A stretch of 64,000 nucleotides of DNA from Syntrophomonas sp. (GTDB lineage Bacteria > Bacillota > Syntrophomonadia > Syntrophomonadales > Syntrophomonadaceae). Under the pieces are notes generated by a model, which saw only the letters and a list, made by a program, of their open reading frames with translations, had not been told where the DNA came from and did no database searches. A program made the translations under genes and the position numbers. The first letter of the stretch is position 1. Each line of letters begins with the position of its first letter. Below are positions 29,409-38,657 of the stretch, in pieces. The stretch is taken from contig JAENYG010000004.1 of NCBI GenBank assembly GCA_016841875.1, forward strand, positions 59,279 to 123,278, given 5' to 3'.

Positions 29409-29636
29409 TATGAACCCTCCGCTGCAGGCATTTTAATAATTGTTAATATTGTACGCTACAATCAATCTTTAAACAAGAAACGCCGCTAATGCAATTTTCA
29501 AGCATTGAACTCTGCACCTAAACGCTAGATTTGGCTTTATCATACAAATTTTAGTGAATATGCAGGCGTTAAACAATTAAACATTAAGTGAAGAATGATA
29601 AAGAAGTGCCGTTATTATTTTATCCATTTTAATCTT

Positions 29637-29787
29637 GATTCCACTGTAAAAAACCCTAAAAGATTACTTTTTGAATGCATACATGTTCAAGAGCATTGGC
29701 GGAGCATGGCAGAAACACCATGCGGAGACTGACGACGGCATATTTTCGCATTCAAAATCACGAATATTACTTTTTTGCAGTGGAATC
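29637..29787. mobile_element. 151-bp MITE-like element with 6-bp target duplication
   Basis: Begins GATTCCACTGTAAAAAA and ends with the complement of GATTCCACTGCAAAAAA; the inverted similarity continues imperfectly to TTTTGAATGC, about 40 bases. AATCTT flanks it directly on both sides (29631-29636 and 29788-29793). No transposase gene is inside. The right copy of AATCTT abuts the stop of the 29794-30834 gene. The rest of the gap (29409-29630) shows nothing recognisable. Confidence 0.8.
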
Positions 29788-29793
29788 AATCTT

Positions 29794-30834
29794 TCACTCC
29801 ATATTTCTATCAATATATGCTAATAGTTTTTCTTTCTCAATGCAGGCTACTCCACCAGCAGTAGCCAGCCAATAATTACCCTGTCCATCCTGCAGCACTT
29901 TCATAACTTCGTTATGAGGGAGTCCTTCAACCGTGGTCAATAGTATGGATTCCCCCTCCTTAATGAGAGAAATCCCCTGAGACTCATAGCCTACCCATAG
30001 AATTCCAGAATCATCCCGGTATATGGATCGAATCTTACCATCTAATACTCCATCTGTAATGCTGAAGTTTTTTTCCAGAATCCATCGGTCATTCATAAAG
30101 CTGAAACAAGACAGGCCTCCCTTATCATAGAAACCGGTCCCAACCAGGACCTGAGAATCCGATAAAGAATAAATGTCATTGACACTGTTATGAGGCAGGC
30201 CATTTTCCACATTGTAATAGTCCCATCTGCCATGGTAAAAAGAACACAAGCCACCCTGAGGTGATACCGCAGAACCAAACCATAATCCACCCATACCATC
30301 AGAATGGATCTCATTCACCATATCCACCATCAAGCCTGTATCTTGATTCAAAACTTCCCCAGCCCTATTATTGATACAGACCGCGCCGCTCCATGTCCCC
30401 ACCCAGATACATCCCTGCTCATCCTTACACAGAGCATTAACTCGATTGTCTGGCAATCCACTGCTTTCATCTATTAATCGGGCCTTCTGCGTACGAGGTT
30501 CGTATACCGTCAATCCTTTATCATGTCCTATCCACATTTTACCATCATCGTCTAACACGATAGCTTTGGCATAGGAAACAGCATCCAGGTCTTTTATCAA
30601 GCCTTCATTTTGCTGGCTTGTGGTATTAAAACGGTAAACGCCTGCTTTAGTCGATACATAAAGAGTATCCCCATCTAAAGCCATATCAAAGGCAATTCCG
30701 TTAGTTCCGAAAGTAGTAAATCCAATATTAGTCTGCTGATTTAGTAATTCATTCTGCACCACCCAGTACATGCCAAACAATGCCGTAAAGAGCACCAAAA
30801 TCGCAGTGCTAATCTTTATTGCCCTAATTTTCAT
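29794..30834 (-). CDS. Membrane-anchored two-component-regulator-type beta-propeller protein
   Basis: 346 residues. An N-terminal membrane segment (ISTAILVLFTALFGMYWVV) is followed by repeats of the Reg_prop type, for example GKMWIGHDKGLTVYEP, GCIWVGTWSGAV, GGLWFGSAVSPQGG, GILWVGYESQGISL, GNYWLATAGGVACI. Such propellers are the sensory outer part of hybrid kinases; here no kinase follows, so it is a stand-alone extracytoplasmic sensor or scaffold. It lies 30 bases after the polytopic membrane protein gene and probably shares its transcript. The upstream ribosome site is weak. Confidence 0.8.
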   Translation of the reverse strand: MKIRAIKISTAILVLFTALFGMYWVVQNELLNQQTNIGFTTFGTNGIAFDMALDGDTLYVSTKAGVYRFNTTSQQNEGLIKDLDAVSYAKAIVLDDDGKMWIGHDKGLTVYEPRTQKARLIDESSGLPDNRVNALCKDEQGCIWVGTWSGAVCINNRAGEVLNQDTGLMVDMVNEIHSDGMGGLWFGSAVSPQGGLCSFYHGRWDYYNVENGLPHNSVNDIYSLSDSQVLVGTGFYDKGGLSCFSFMNDRWILEKNFSITDGVLDGKIRSIYRDDSGILWVGYESQGISLIKEGESILLTTVEGLPHNEVMKVLQDGQGNYWLATAGGVACIEKEKLLAYIDRNME

Positions 30835-30863
30835 AATATATACACCAGGATATTAACTCATTG

Positions 30864-32219
30864 TCACTCATCATCATCGTCCTCTTCATCTGGACGCGGA
30901 ATGTCCTCTTCGAATAACCCACCTAGCCCATTACTATCTCCAATAAAACCGTCTGCACCCGAATCACTGCTCCCATCCCCTCCACTTGATCCACTATCTG
31001 ACCCATAATCACCACTGAGGGCACCGGATAGACCTTTACCGATACTGTCACCCATATTACCAAAAGCAGACATCATGGTACCAACCTGAATCAGCACCTT
31101 TCCGGCCGCACACATGGGAATAAAAGACGCCACCGCCAGGGCTTTATCAAAACCTGTCAATGGCTGTCCGCTAATCAAGTCCTTACCGGCAATCAGATCG
31201 GCTATACCCTTTATGGACCCCAACATTGGTACAGCAGCAAACGATAATGATACATAACAAAGAGCGGCAACCACCAGAGCAGCAAATAATACCTGCAGAG
31301 CCCCATCGGAACGAAGCCAATCCAAAAGATTGGCTCCTCCTTCCACCCAACCACCATCATGAGCAGAAGCTATGCCCAATGAGGTCATAAAAAGAAACCC
31401 GGCCAAACAAAGACAGAACAGGGTTATTTGCGCCCCAGGTTTCTTCCTGAACAGTCCAGGAATCAGCTTCATAACCGTTAGTACGATCAAAACCAGGGCA
31501 GGAAGAAAATAAAGATAACCGTGCGGAAGAACAATTCCTGCAATCGATACAATCAATAGTCCCAAAGCTGTTCCGCGTAAAAAGGCTGATACTAAATCAA
31601 TGTAAAATATTTTTATCCCTTTAGTACGGAATAATAAAAGCAAATCATGCCATATTACAAAGAGGGAATTTATCAACATGCTCTTCTCTCGAGCTGCAGC
31701 TGAAAGATAAATCATCATACTCAGTAAAAGAATAAAGACCGGATTTTGAATAAAAGCCCCTATAATTGTCCCTGAAACAGCACCCAGCATCAGCAGCGTA
31801 CTTGCCTGACTGTAACGAAGATCATCTATATATTCAGCAATATTCCATATGATCGACTTGAAAAAGCCCGTCAGTCCTGAACTAGTAATTTTAGCAAAGC
31901 ATCGACCCAAAAGCAGGCAGGCCATGGGCAGTACCAGAAAGGACGCTGTAGTCCGCAGAGGATAAACCCACTGCACATACTCTGATCCTTCCAGACTAAC
32001 AATATATTGAAGCAGCCTACCCATGGTGAAAAGCCCATCATTATGTTCCCAAAAACCTTCATTAACATAGGCGATCAAAAAGGCATACAGAACAAACATC
32101 CCCACCGCAACAAAGAATGATACTATCATGCGCGGTACGAGTTTTTCTTTAAAGCTCTGAGAATACTCCCTGAAACATGCTTTTATAGCGGACTTTTCAC
32201 CCAAAGTAAAGTTTTCCAT
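30864..32219 (-). CDS. Polytopic membrane protein with pre-toxin-TG-like motif
   Basis: 451 residues; about nine hydrophobic segments, then at about 340-375 a stretch IADLIAGKDLISGQPLTGFD followed by KALAVASFIPMCAAGKV, which resembles the pre-toxin TG (PT-TG) motif found before toxin domains in polymorphic toxins. It ends in a low-complexity Ser/Gly/Asp tail finishing with EEDDDDE. GAGGAGG 6 bases before ATG 32219 fixes the start. I see no known toxin domain. Function unknown; the motif call is from pattern only. Confidence 0.6.
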   Translation of the reverse strand: MENFTLGEKSAIKACFREYSQSFKEKLVPRMIVSFFVAVGMFVLYAFLIAYVNEGFWEHNDGLFTMGRLLQYIVSLEGSEYVQWVYPLRTTASFLVLPMACLLLGRCFAKITSSGLTGFFKSIIWNIAEYIDDLRYSQASTLLMLGAVSGTIIGAFIQNPVFILLLSMMIYLSAAAREKSMLINSLFVIWHDLLLLFRTKGIKIFYIDLVSAFLRGTALGLLIVSIAGIVLPHGYLYFLPALVLIVLTVMKLIPGLFRKKPGAQITLFCLCLAGFLFMTSLGIASAHDGGWVEGGANLLDWLRSDGALQVLFAALVVAALCYVSLSFAAVPMLGSIKGIADLIAGKDLISGQPLTGFDKALAVASFIPMCAAGKVLIQVGTMMSAFGNMGDSIGKGLSGALSGDYGSDSGSSGGDGSSDSGADGFIGDSNGLGGLFEEDIPRPDEEDDDDE

Positions 32220-32385
32220 CCTTAACCTCCTCAAACAGTTAAATCCTGCATAAGATCATCTATTAAATGTATGTTTATTTCCATACTAGTGTATGACCCT
32301 CTATTTATTTCGGAAAATCTAATTTTTTAATTCCATTCTATTAATACAATTTCCTCTAAATTTCGAGGGTAAAACTATTTTACGT

Positions 32386-32411
32386 GAAAAAAACCGTCCC
32401 GCTGACGGTCT
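32386..32411 (-). terminator. Rho-independent terminator
   Basis: ACCGTC/GACGGT stem with a T-run on the minus strand, in the 387-base gap 32220-32606. The second hairpin of this gap is at 32559-32593. Otherwise the gap is AT-rich with no gene seen. Confidence 0.65.
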
Positions 32412-32558
32412 TAGAAACGATGATTCAATTGATATTCCATATTAAAAGCAATATACAGGAGCTATTGATTGTTTATCAGTTTCCTTTTAAAACCCCAATC
32501 CCTTAGAACTCATTGTATATAGATGTACTAGCAGTACCGCAAAATTCTGGGCCAAATC

Positions 32559-32593
32559 AAAAGAATACGTCTCTATTCAAAAGACGTATTCTT
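32559..32593 (-). terminator. Hairpin after the 32607-32822 gene
   Basis: Perfect 12-bp stem AAGAATACGTCT/AGACGTATTCTT, 14 bases after the stop, followed by TTTTG on the minus strand. Confidence 0.7.
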
Positions 32594-32606
32594 CCCAAAG
32601 CATATT

Positions 32607-32822
32607 TTATTTTTCCGAAGCCGCCATGGATTTACCCTTTTCTATGTTCCGTCTCCATCCCAGTCTTTGTGCCGTCTCATCCAAATCAACCATCAATATG
32701 GCTTCTTCGGTTAACATACCGTCAGGGCATACACCCATTATCCACTGCATCCAATTTTTCCCGTACTGCTCCTTAAGCAGCTTTTTAAATTCCAGATACC
32801 CGACCTCTTTCACCGTAATCAA
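32607..32822 (-). CDS. Small hypothetical protein
   Basis: About 71 residues from a TTG at 32822 with AAAGGAGG 10 bases upstream; the frame is open to 32879 but without a better ribosome site. Charged and helical (YLEFKKLLKEQYGKNWMQWI near the N-terminus). No family recognised. It is followed by its own terminator, so it is a separate transcript from the membrane protein gene downstream. Confidence 0.45.
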   Translation of the reverse strand: MITVKEVGYLEFKKLLKEQYGKNWMQWIMGVCPDGMLTEEAILMVDLDETAQRLGWRRNIEKGKSMAASEK

Positions 32823-33027
32823 ATGAAACCAACCTCCTTTATCCTGCATTGAACAAAGCGAACCTGCTTCCTTTACCACTCGATTTGCCTAAACCGTTCG
32901 TTAACTTATGTATATTTTACATAATTCGACACAATCCAGGCAAATTATTTTATTCACAAGTTCATACCTGACCCTGTTATGCAGCAGAGTTCGACCTATG
33001 AGCGACAGGCAGGAAACATCCCTGCTG

Positions 33028-36000
33028 CTATTTAGGATAGCTCACCTTCACTTCTTTTGTATCGGGATCCCAATCCACCTGACATCCCAGGCTTTCGGCG
33101 ATAAACCTTATCGGAAGCATACTGCGCCCCGGAGGGAGTAGGATAGGATTTACATCGGGATTGCCTGGGTCTATGGGCACCCTGACTCCGTTGATCAAGG
33201 CTGTGCCTTCTCCGATCCATAGTTCCAGGGTTCTTCCATTTAGAGCTATGCTCACTTTTTGCTCATCCTGATTCCAATCTACAGAGGCACCAAGGGGAGC
33301 AGCAACATAACGTACAGGCAGCAGGGTCCGATCTTCTTCAATCATAGGCGCAATATCCATCGTCTGTAGATTATCATTTACATAATAAGCAGTGCTGCCG
33401 ATCGTAAAGCGCAGTACGATTGTGGAAGTTGGCCCAAGTGGTTCCCCTTCCTGGTAGATGACTGAAAAAGGTTGGGAAGATCCGTCTCCACCTCCGCCGC
33501 TGCTAAACTTAAACGATGCGCTGGCGACTTCGCTCCAGCCCGTCTCTCCCTGCACTGCAGCTTTTACCACTGCTGATTTGCTCAATTTAAAAGAACCGAT
33601 GTACTCGATACTAGTAGAACTGCTGCTGGGATCACTGCCGTCCAGAGTGTAAAATACAGCTCCCCCGCTCCCGGTTATGGTGACCATCTGGCTGCTGGTA
33701 AAGCGCCCGCCGTTGGGACTGATGACTGGTGCCGGGATTTCTGAGGCGGATATCCCCTGCACCGGTATTGTCGCCCGGGTATATTCAGCATTTATTCCCA
33801 GGAAGTCGGCGTAAATATTACAGCTTCCCGCACCCTGGACAGTAATCCGGCCCCCTTCGCTCACTGTGGCTACCGCAGCATCAGAGGTGGAGAATGCAAA
33901 ATCGCTCATTAATACGCTGGCCGTTGTATCATTAGCCCAGTCACTGCCATTGGAGCTGCTCTGCAGCTGAAGATCGCTTACGATAACCTGATAGGTCCCG
34001 CTCCTAGTAAGTTGTATTGCTGCACCGGGATAAATATACCGATACTGGGGAGTGGTTATTTTTTGAGCAGCCAGACAACTATTGATCCTGCTAAGGAGGG
34101 GGTCGGAGAACACCTCCAGGTAGTTGTTTTCACAGCTTAAAGTATGCGTAAGACTGCCGGGCAGGTCAGGCAGTGAGATCAGCAAGTTACCACCGCACCA
34201 TAAGGCGCCAAGGCCGTTGGGCAGATTGGGCAGGTCGCTCAACTGGTTGTCCCAACAGACTAGTTCTAGTAGGCTTCCGGGTAGGTCGGGCAGACTACCC
34301 AATAGGTTATTAGCGCACCATAAAGACTGTAGGTTATCGGGGAAAATGGGGAGATTACTCAAATGGTTCGAGCAGCAATTTAACGTCTCTAAACTGCTGC
34401 TTAGAGCTGGCAAACTACTCAACTGGTTTTCTTCGCAGTCTAAATTCTGTAAACTATCCGGCAATAACGGTAAGGACGTTAGTTGGTTTGAATAACACAT
34501 TAATGCAGCTAAACCCGGGTGTAAATTGGGCAGACTGGTCAGTTGATTATTATCACAATAAAGCACCGTCAAGCTGCTGGGCAGGCTGGGCAGGCTGGTC
34601 AATTGGTTGCTGGAACACTGAAAATTCTTCAACCCAGTTCCCTCGAAATGTTCTAAACCAGCCAAGCTGCTGATGTTCCGGATACTAACATCCAGACAAC
34701 TTACGATTGGAAATACTATCTGGGGCACTCGATCAATCAGGTCCTGTTTGGTAAAGCTCCCCGGGGTCGAACCCACCGGGTGGCCCAGCCACTCCCATAC
34801 CGCCTGTTTGAAATTGGGGTCAGTGAAGTCGCCGGATATATCAGTATCAACCGGGATTGTAATTATGAAATCTGCCGAGGTCACACTGCTCCAGATGTCA
34901 TTATCATCATCATATACTGCCGCCTTCACTTCAGCAGATGCACTCACCAGGAATACTTCTGAGTAGGCTGCAGCCGTAGGGCTGCTGCTGGGGTCACTGC
35001 CATCGACTGTATAATAGGCGGTGGCGCCATCGGCTATATTTCCGATGGTCACACTCTGGGCCGAGGTATAGGTGCCGGCTGCAGGCTCAATCGTTGGTGC
35101 ATCAGGGGGGCTGGGAGATACATCCTCAATCACGGTGACATCGTCACTATACTGATTGGTGATATACGCTTTATTGCTCACCTCGTTCACAGCTGCCGCA
35201 CAGGGGTAGTCTCCAGCCGCCACACTGCTGATATTGTTGGTGAGACCATCGATAATGGTCACCGTATTATCTGCACAGTTGGCCGCGTAGATTTTGTTAG
35301 TCGTCTGATTCACGGCCAGGGCCAGGAAGCCGAGGCCCGGGCATAAAGTGGCAGTCACAACATCAGTGGACCCATCGATAACCATGATACTGCCGGGCAT
35401 ACTTTTTGCTTGATTTCCCAGATTGGCCACATAAATCCGGTTGGTACTCGGATTAACCGCCAGCGCACAGGGATTGATACCTGCCGAGATGGTTGCGGTA
35501 TCGTTGCTATCACCGTCTATCACTGTTACGGAGCCGTTTTCAGGTGTGATCAAATTGATCTGGTTGCTCACATATATCTTATTAGTCAGTGGATTTACTG
35601 CCACCCGGTAGGTCCCTTGGTCAGTCGCCACGGTGGCAGCGAGGGTATCGCTACTGCCATCAATTACAGATACACTCTGGCTGTAATTGTTGGCGGTATA
35701 TATCTTATTGGTGCTCTGGTTCACTGCAATATCGAAGGGAGAGTTGCCAGCTGCAACGGTGGCAATGACAGCATCGGTAGCTCCATCAATAACAGTCACG
35801 TTCTGGCTGGAGTTATTAGCAACATAAATCTTATTAGTATTCTGATTAACTGCCAGATCAACCGGATATGTACCAGTGAGTAGGGTAGCAATAACGCTAT
35901 TGCTGTCACCATCGATCACCATCACGGTTTTATCCTGCTGATTGGTAACGTAGACTTTATTGGTATCAGGATTGACTGCGATCGCCCGGGGGTAAGTCCC

Positions 36001-36915
36001 GGCACTGATGGTCGCGGTTACTTCATCAGTAGTCCCATCAATAACCGTTACGTCTCTACTTCCTTTGTTTGCTACATAGATCATATTAGTGCTCTCATTG
36101 ACGGCCAAGGCTATCGGGTAATGCCCGGCAGGGTGAACATAGAGCGATATAGTCTCGGAATCAGCAGCCCCAGATTCGCTCACTGCAGTACCCAGGATTA
36201 TCGCATTGACTGTCACCGGGCTGCTTGCCGCTGTACTGGCAGTTCCGGATAGGGTGATTATGATATTATTTTCTCCACCCTTCTCAGCGGTCCATATCAG
36301 ACCATCCGGCATTCCGATGATATCTAAATCAGAACTGAGATCGTCACTGGCTGAACCCTTAACCGACCCACTGTCAACATCGATTTCCCACCGATTGTCG
36401 CTGCTAGTCAGATTGGTATTCCCAGCAGCCATGGTAGCCGAACTGTCCAGCACCGAACCTGCCACCTGGATAGGTTCGGCAGCCTCTTGCATCACTGCAT
36501 CACTGGATAGGTCTTCCTCATCCGCAAGGATGACGAAATCAGCAGAAGCCACCTTGCTCCACAAACTGCTGGAATCCTGATATACCGCTGCATTTACTGT
36601 GCAGGATTCACTCACACTGAACGGAAGGGTGTAGCTGTTAGCGGTACCACTAATGCTGGGATCGGAACCATCAGTAGTATAATAGGCAGTAGTACCATCG
36701 CTTATGCTGCCTATAGTCACATCCTGAGCCTCATTATAGGTGCCACCATCGGGTTCAATAGTTGGTGCTTCCAGGGCCAGCCCGATGGTATTCTCCTGCT
36801 GTTCTGCCAGAAGGATTGCCGAACTTGATCCTAGAGGACCAATAAATAGACAGAACAGCAGCAAGATTAATCCGAACGATATCGTGGTTTTATACCTCTT
36901 ATTTATATGGAACAT
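33028..36915 (-). CDS. Giant mosaic secreted protein: CHB_HEX, YVTN propeller, LRR and copper-amine-oxidase-N domains
   Basis: 1295 residues with a signal peptide (about 1-37). Domain order as read: first chitobiase C-terminal-like domain (50-130, TAYYTTDGSDPS); Ig-like linker; eight YVTN beta-propeller repeats of 41-48 residues (266-600, such as NKIYVANNSSQNVTVIDG); second CHB_HEX domain (605-690); nine or ten 20-21-residue leucine-rich repeats of the type LYCDNNQLTSLPNL (760-935); Ig-like region; third CHB_HEX domain (1050-1128); C-terminal Cu_amine_oxidN1-type domain (1145-1295, ending VDWDPDTKEVKVSYPK) that may attach to the cell surface. Likely adhesin or surface-binding protein. It follows a REC-only regulator gene on the same strand. 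Confidence 0.85.
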   Translation of the reverse strand: MFHINKRYKTTISFGLILLLFCLFIGPLGSSSAILLAEQQENTIGLALEAPTIEPDGGTYNEAQDVTIGSISDGTTAYYTTDGSDPSISGTANSYTLPFSVSESCTVNAAVYQDSSSLWSKVASADFVILADEEDLSSDAVMQEAAEPIQVAGSVLDSSATMAAGNTNLTSSDNRWEIDVDSGSVKGSASDDLSSDLDIIGMPDGLIWTAEKGGENNIIITLSGTASTAASSPVTVNAIILGTAVSESGAADSETISLYVHPAGHYPIALAVNESTNMIYVANKGSRDVTVIDGTTDEVTATISAGTYPRAIAVNPDTNKVYVTNQQDKTVMVIDGDSNSVIATLLTGTYPVDLAVNQNTNKIYVANNSSQNVTVIDGATDAVIATVAAGNSPFDIAVNQSTNKIYTANNYSQSVSVIDGSSDTLAATVATDQGTYRVAVNPLTNKIYVSNQINLITPENGSVTVIDGDSNDTATISAGINPCALAVNPSTNRIYVANLGNQAKSMPGSIMVIDGSTDVVTATLCPGLGFLALAVNQTTNKIYAANCADNTVTIIDGLTNNISSVAAGDYPCAAAVNEVSNKAYITNQYSDDVTVIEDVSPSPPDAPTIEPAAGTYTSAQSVTIGNIADGATAYYTVDGSDPSSSPTAAAYSEVFLVSASAEVKAAVYDDDNDIWSSVTSADFIITIPVDTDISGDFTDPNFKQAVWEWLGHPVGSTPGSFTKQDLIDRVPQIVFPIVSCLDVSIRNISSLAGLEHFEGTGLKNFQCSSNQLTSLPSLPSSLTVLYCDNNQLTSLPNLHPGLAALMCYSNQLTSLPLLPDSLQNLDCEENQLSSLPALSSSLETLNCCSNHLSNLPIFPDNLQSLWCANNLLGSLPDLPGSLLELVCWDNQLSDLPNLPNGLGALWCGGNLLISLPDLPGSLTHTLSCENNYLEVFSDPLLSRINSCLAAQKITTPQYRYIYPGAAIQLTRSGTYQVIVSDLQLQSSSNGSDWANDTTASVLMSDFAFSTSDAAVATVSEGGRITVQGAGSCNIYADFLGINAEYTRATIPVQGISASEIPAPVISPNGGRFTSSQMVTITGSGGAVFYTLDGSDPSSSSTSIEYIGSFKLSKSAVVKAAVQGETGWSEVASASFKFSSGGGGDGSSQPFSVIYQEGEPLGPTSTIVLRFTIGSTAYYVNDNLQTMDIAPMIEEDRTLLPVRYVAAPLGASVDWNQDEQKVSIALNGRTLELWIGEGTALINGVRVPIDPGNPDVNPILLPPGRSMLPIRFIAESLGCQVDWDPDTKEVKVSYPK

Positions 36916-36983
36916 CTTTTTTCCCCTTTCTAATTTTTATCTGTCAGGGTTTTCTCTAAAGGCTAAATGAACCTTTCAGCAGT

Positions 36984-37349
36984 CTATAAACTTACATGCA
37001 GCCGCAGTTTTTTAACTACTGCTTCCAATTTTTTCTCATTTATGGGTTTAAGAATAAACTCCAGAGGCGGCGCCCTTTTTTGCTCCTCAAGCAATTTCGA
37101 ATGGGCGGTAACAAATACTACTTGGGCGCTGCTGTCCATACTGTATATTTTTTTTGCCAGCTCCATCCCATCTATATACGGCATCGCTATGTCTATAAAT
37201 GCCACGTCCAGCCGGGATAGTGGGATTGCAACCAGAGCTTCTAACGGGTTAGTATAAGCTCCAATAATGTCTATATCCTCGTGGGTCATGAGCAGATACT
37301 GCAGTTCATCCAGGCAGGGCTGCTCGTCGTCAATTATCATTACCCGCAA
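36984..37349 (-). CDS. REC-only response regulator
   Basis: 121 residues and nothing but a receiver domain: MIIDDEQPCLDEL acidic pocket, phospho-acceptor Asp in VAFIDIAMPYIDGMEL, FVTAHS and the Lys in FILKPINEKKL. TTG start at 37349 after AAAGGAGG. The sequence is close to the REC domain of the BTAD regulator gene upstream, so it looks like a duplicate that lost its output domain, or a phosphate sink. It lies 69 bases before the giant secreted protein gene. Confidence 0.85.
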   Translation of the reverse strand: MRVMIIDDEQPCLDELQYLLMTHEDIDIIGAYTNPLEALVAIPLSRLDVAFIDIAMPYIDGMELAKKIYSMDSSAQVVFVTAHSKLLEEQKRAPPLEFILKPINEKKLEAVVKKLRLHVSL

Positions 37350-37449
37350 GAATAATCCTCCTTTCTTCACGTGCTTCTAACATCAATGTAACTGGAGCAT
37401 CTTAAAAAATCTTAAATTCATATTTTAAGAATCTCGACCAAATAGGTAC

Positions 37450-37490
37450 AAAAAACCGCCCTGCTGCAGGACTCTGGAGCGGAGCGGATT
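37450..37490 (-). terminator. GC-rich hairpin with T-run
   Basis: On the minus strand CCGCTCC... pairs imperfectly with ...AGGGCGG followed by TTTTTT, just after the BTAD regulator stop. It separates that operon from the REC-only gene. Confidence 0.6.
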
Positions 37491-37523
37491 TATAAAGGAA
37501 TACCATTGTCAACTAACATGACT

Positions 37524-38657
37524 TCATTTTTTCCCATCGGAAGGCAGCGGCATATTTTTGATGGAATTATAATGCCCGGTATGGGCCAGGGAAGGTTTTT
37601 CGCCCAATTCTTGATCCAAAATGCGAGCGTATTCAACATATCGAGCCAGGTAAGCGCGGTGATTAGCATTGGTCATATATATATCCAGCAGGGCGATATA
37701 CCCGGCCTCAGAAAGACTGTTTTTCATGAGCAGCTTGAGCAAAATATTCTCGGCCTCTCGCAATCTTCCTGCACCGCTGTGATAACTGGCCAGTCCCAGA
37801 GCTATGCGTTCATACTCGGCTTCGGTAACGGAAGCAGTGTCTAATGCCCAGGACCAGTCGAAGTCTTGAAGGTAATGACCAGTGTTTAGACTGAGGACCC
37901 GAGCGGCCTGAACTGCGTTTTGCCGAGATATCGCTAAGTTCTGTCGGGCAAAGCTTATAAAATCAATATAATCACAAACACCAGGTTCTACCTGCAGCGA
38001 GTAATCTTCTTTCAGTTTGATCATCTTCCCGCCCGGATCTATACTGTCCAGCAAACTGCGCAGCTTATATATGGTTACATACATATTGTTTGCTGATTTT
38101 TTGTCATTCACTCCACCGAATATCGCCTGTATCAGTTCGTTTCGGGTAACCGGAGCACCGCAACGGTCAAGCAGATACAAGAACAGCTCCTTTACCCTGC
38201 GAGTGCCCCATTTTATTTCATCTGCTCCCAACACTTCAAACTGGCCAAAGCATTTGATTCGCAGTACAGCTTTATTGTCCGGGTCGGGGTGCATAAGAAC
38301 ATACTGGCTTCTCAGACGCTCTATCGCTGCATCCAACCGGGCTTCCTTGATGGGTTTCAATAAATAGTCCAGGGGGTATACCTTGAAGGAGTCCAGGGCA
38401 TATTTCGTATAGGCGGTTACAAAAACCACGATTATGTTGCTGTAAAGAGCCTGCATCTGCAGGGCCAGTTCCAGACCGTCCATATGGGGCATGTCTATAT
38501 CCATGAATATGACATCGGGCCTGCTGCTTTCCACCGCTTCCAGGACCTGACGCGGATCGGTACAAGCTGCGACCACTTCCAGATCCGTATATTTACCCAG
38601 AAGATAGGAGAGTTCGTCCAGAGCAGGCAGCTCATCATCAAGAAGCATTATCCTCAT
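37524..38657 (-). CDS. SARP/BTAD-type response regulator
   Basis: 377 residues: REC domain (1-120, phospho-Asp in VIFMDIDMPHMDGLEL), OmpR-like winged helix (about 140-215, FGQFEVLGADEIKWGTRRVK) and a bacterial transcriptional activation domain with helical repeats (225-370). AAGGAGG sets the start at 38657; its first 20 bases overlap the end of the kinase gene. Cognate partner of the LytS-like kinase by overlap. The target may be the nearby secreted protein operon, but that is inferred. Confidence 0.88.
   Translation of the reverse strand: MRIMLLDDELPALDELSYLLGKYTDLEVVAACTDPRQVLEAVESSRPDVIFMDIDMPHMDGLELALQMQALYSNIIVVFVTAYTKYALDSFKVYPLDYLLKPIKEARLDAAIERLRSQYVLMHPDPDNKAVLRIKCFGQFEVLGADEIKWGTRRVKELFLYLLDRCGAPVTRNELIQAIFGGVNDKKSANNMYVTIYKLRSLLDSIDPGGKMIKLKEDYSLQVEPGVCDYIDFISFARQNLAISRQNAVQAARVLSLNTGHYLQDFDWSWALDTASVTEAEYERIALGLASYHSGAGRLREAENILLKLLMKNSLSEAGYIALLDIYMTNANHRAYLARYVEYARILDQELGEKPSLAHTGHYNSIKNMPLPSDGKK

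Noticed and set aside
34124..35883. Several long plus-strand frames opposite the giant secreted protein
   Set aside because: They mirror the LRR and YVTN repeats of the real minus-strand gene and lack ribosome sites.
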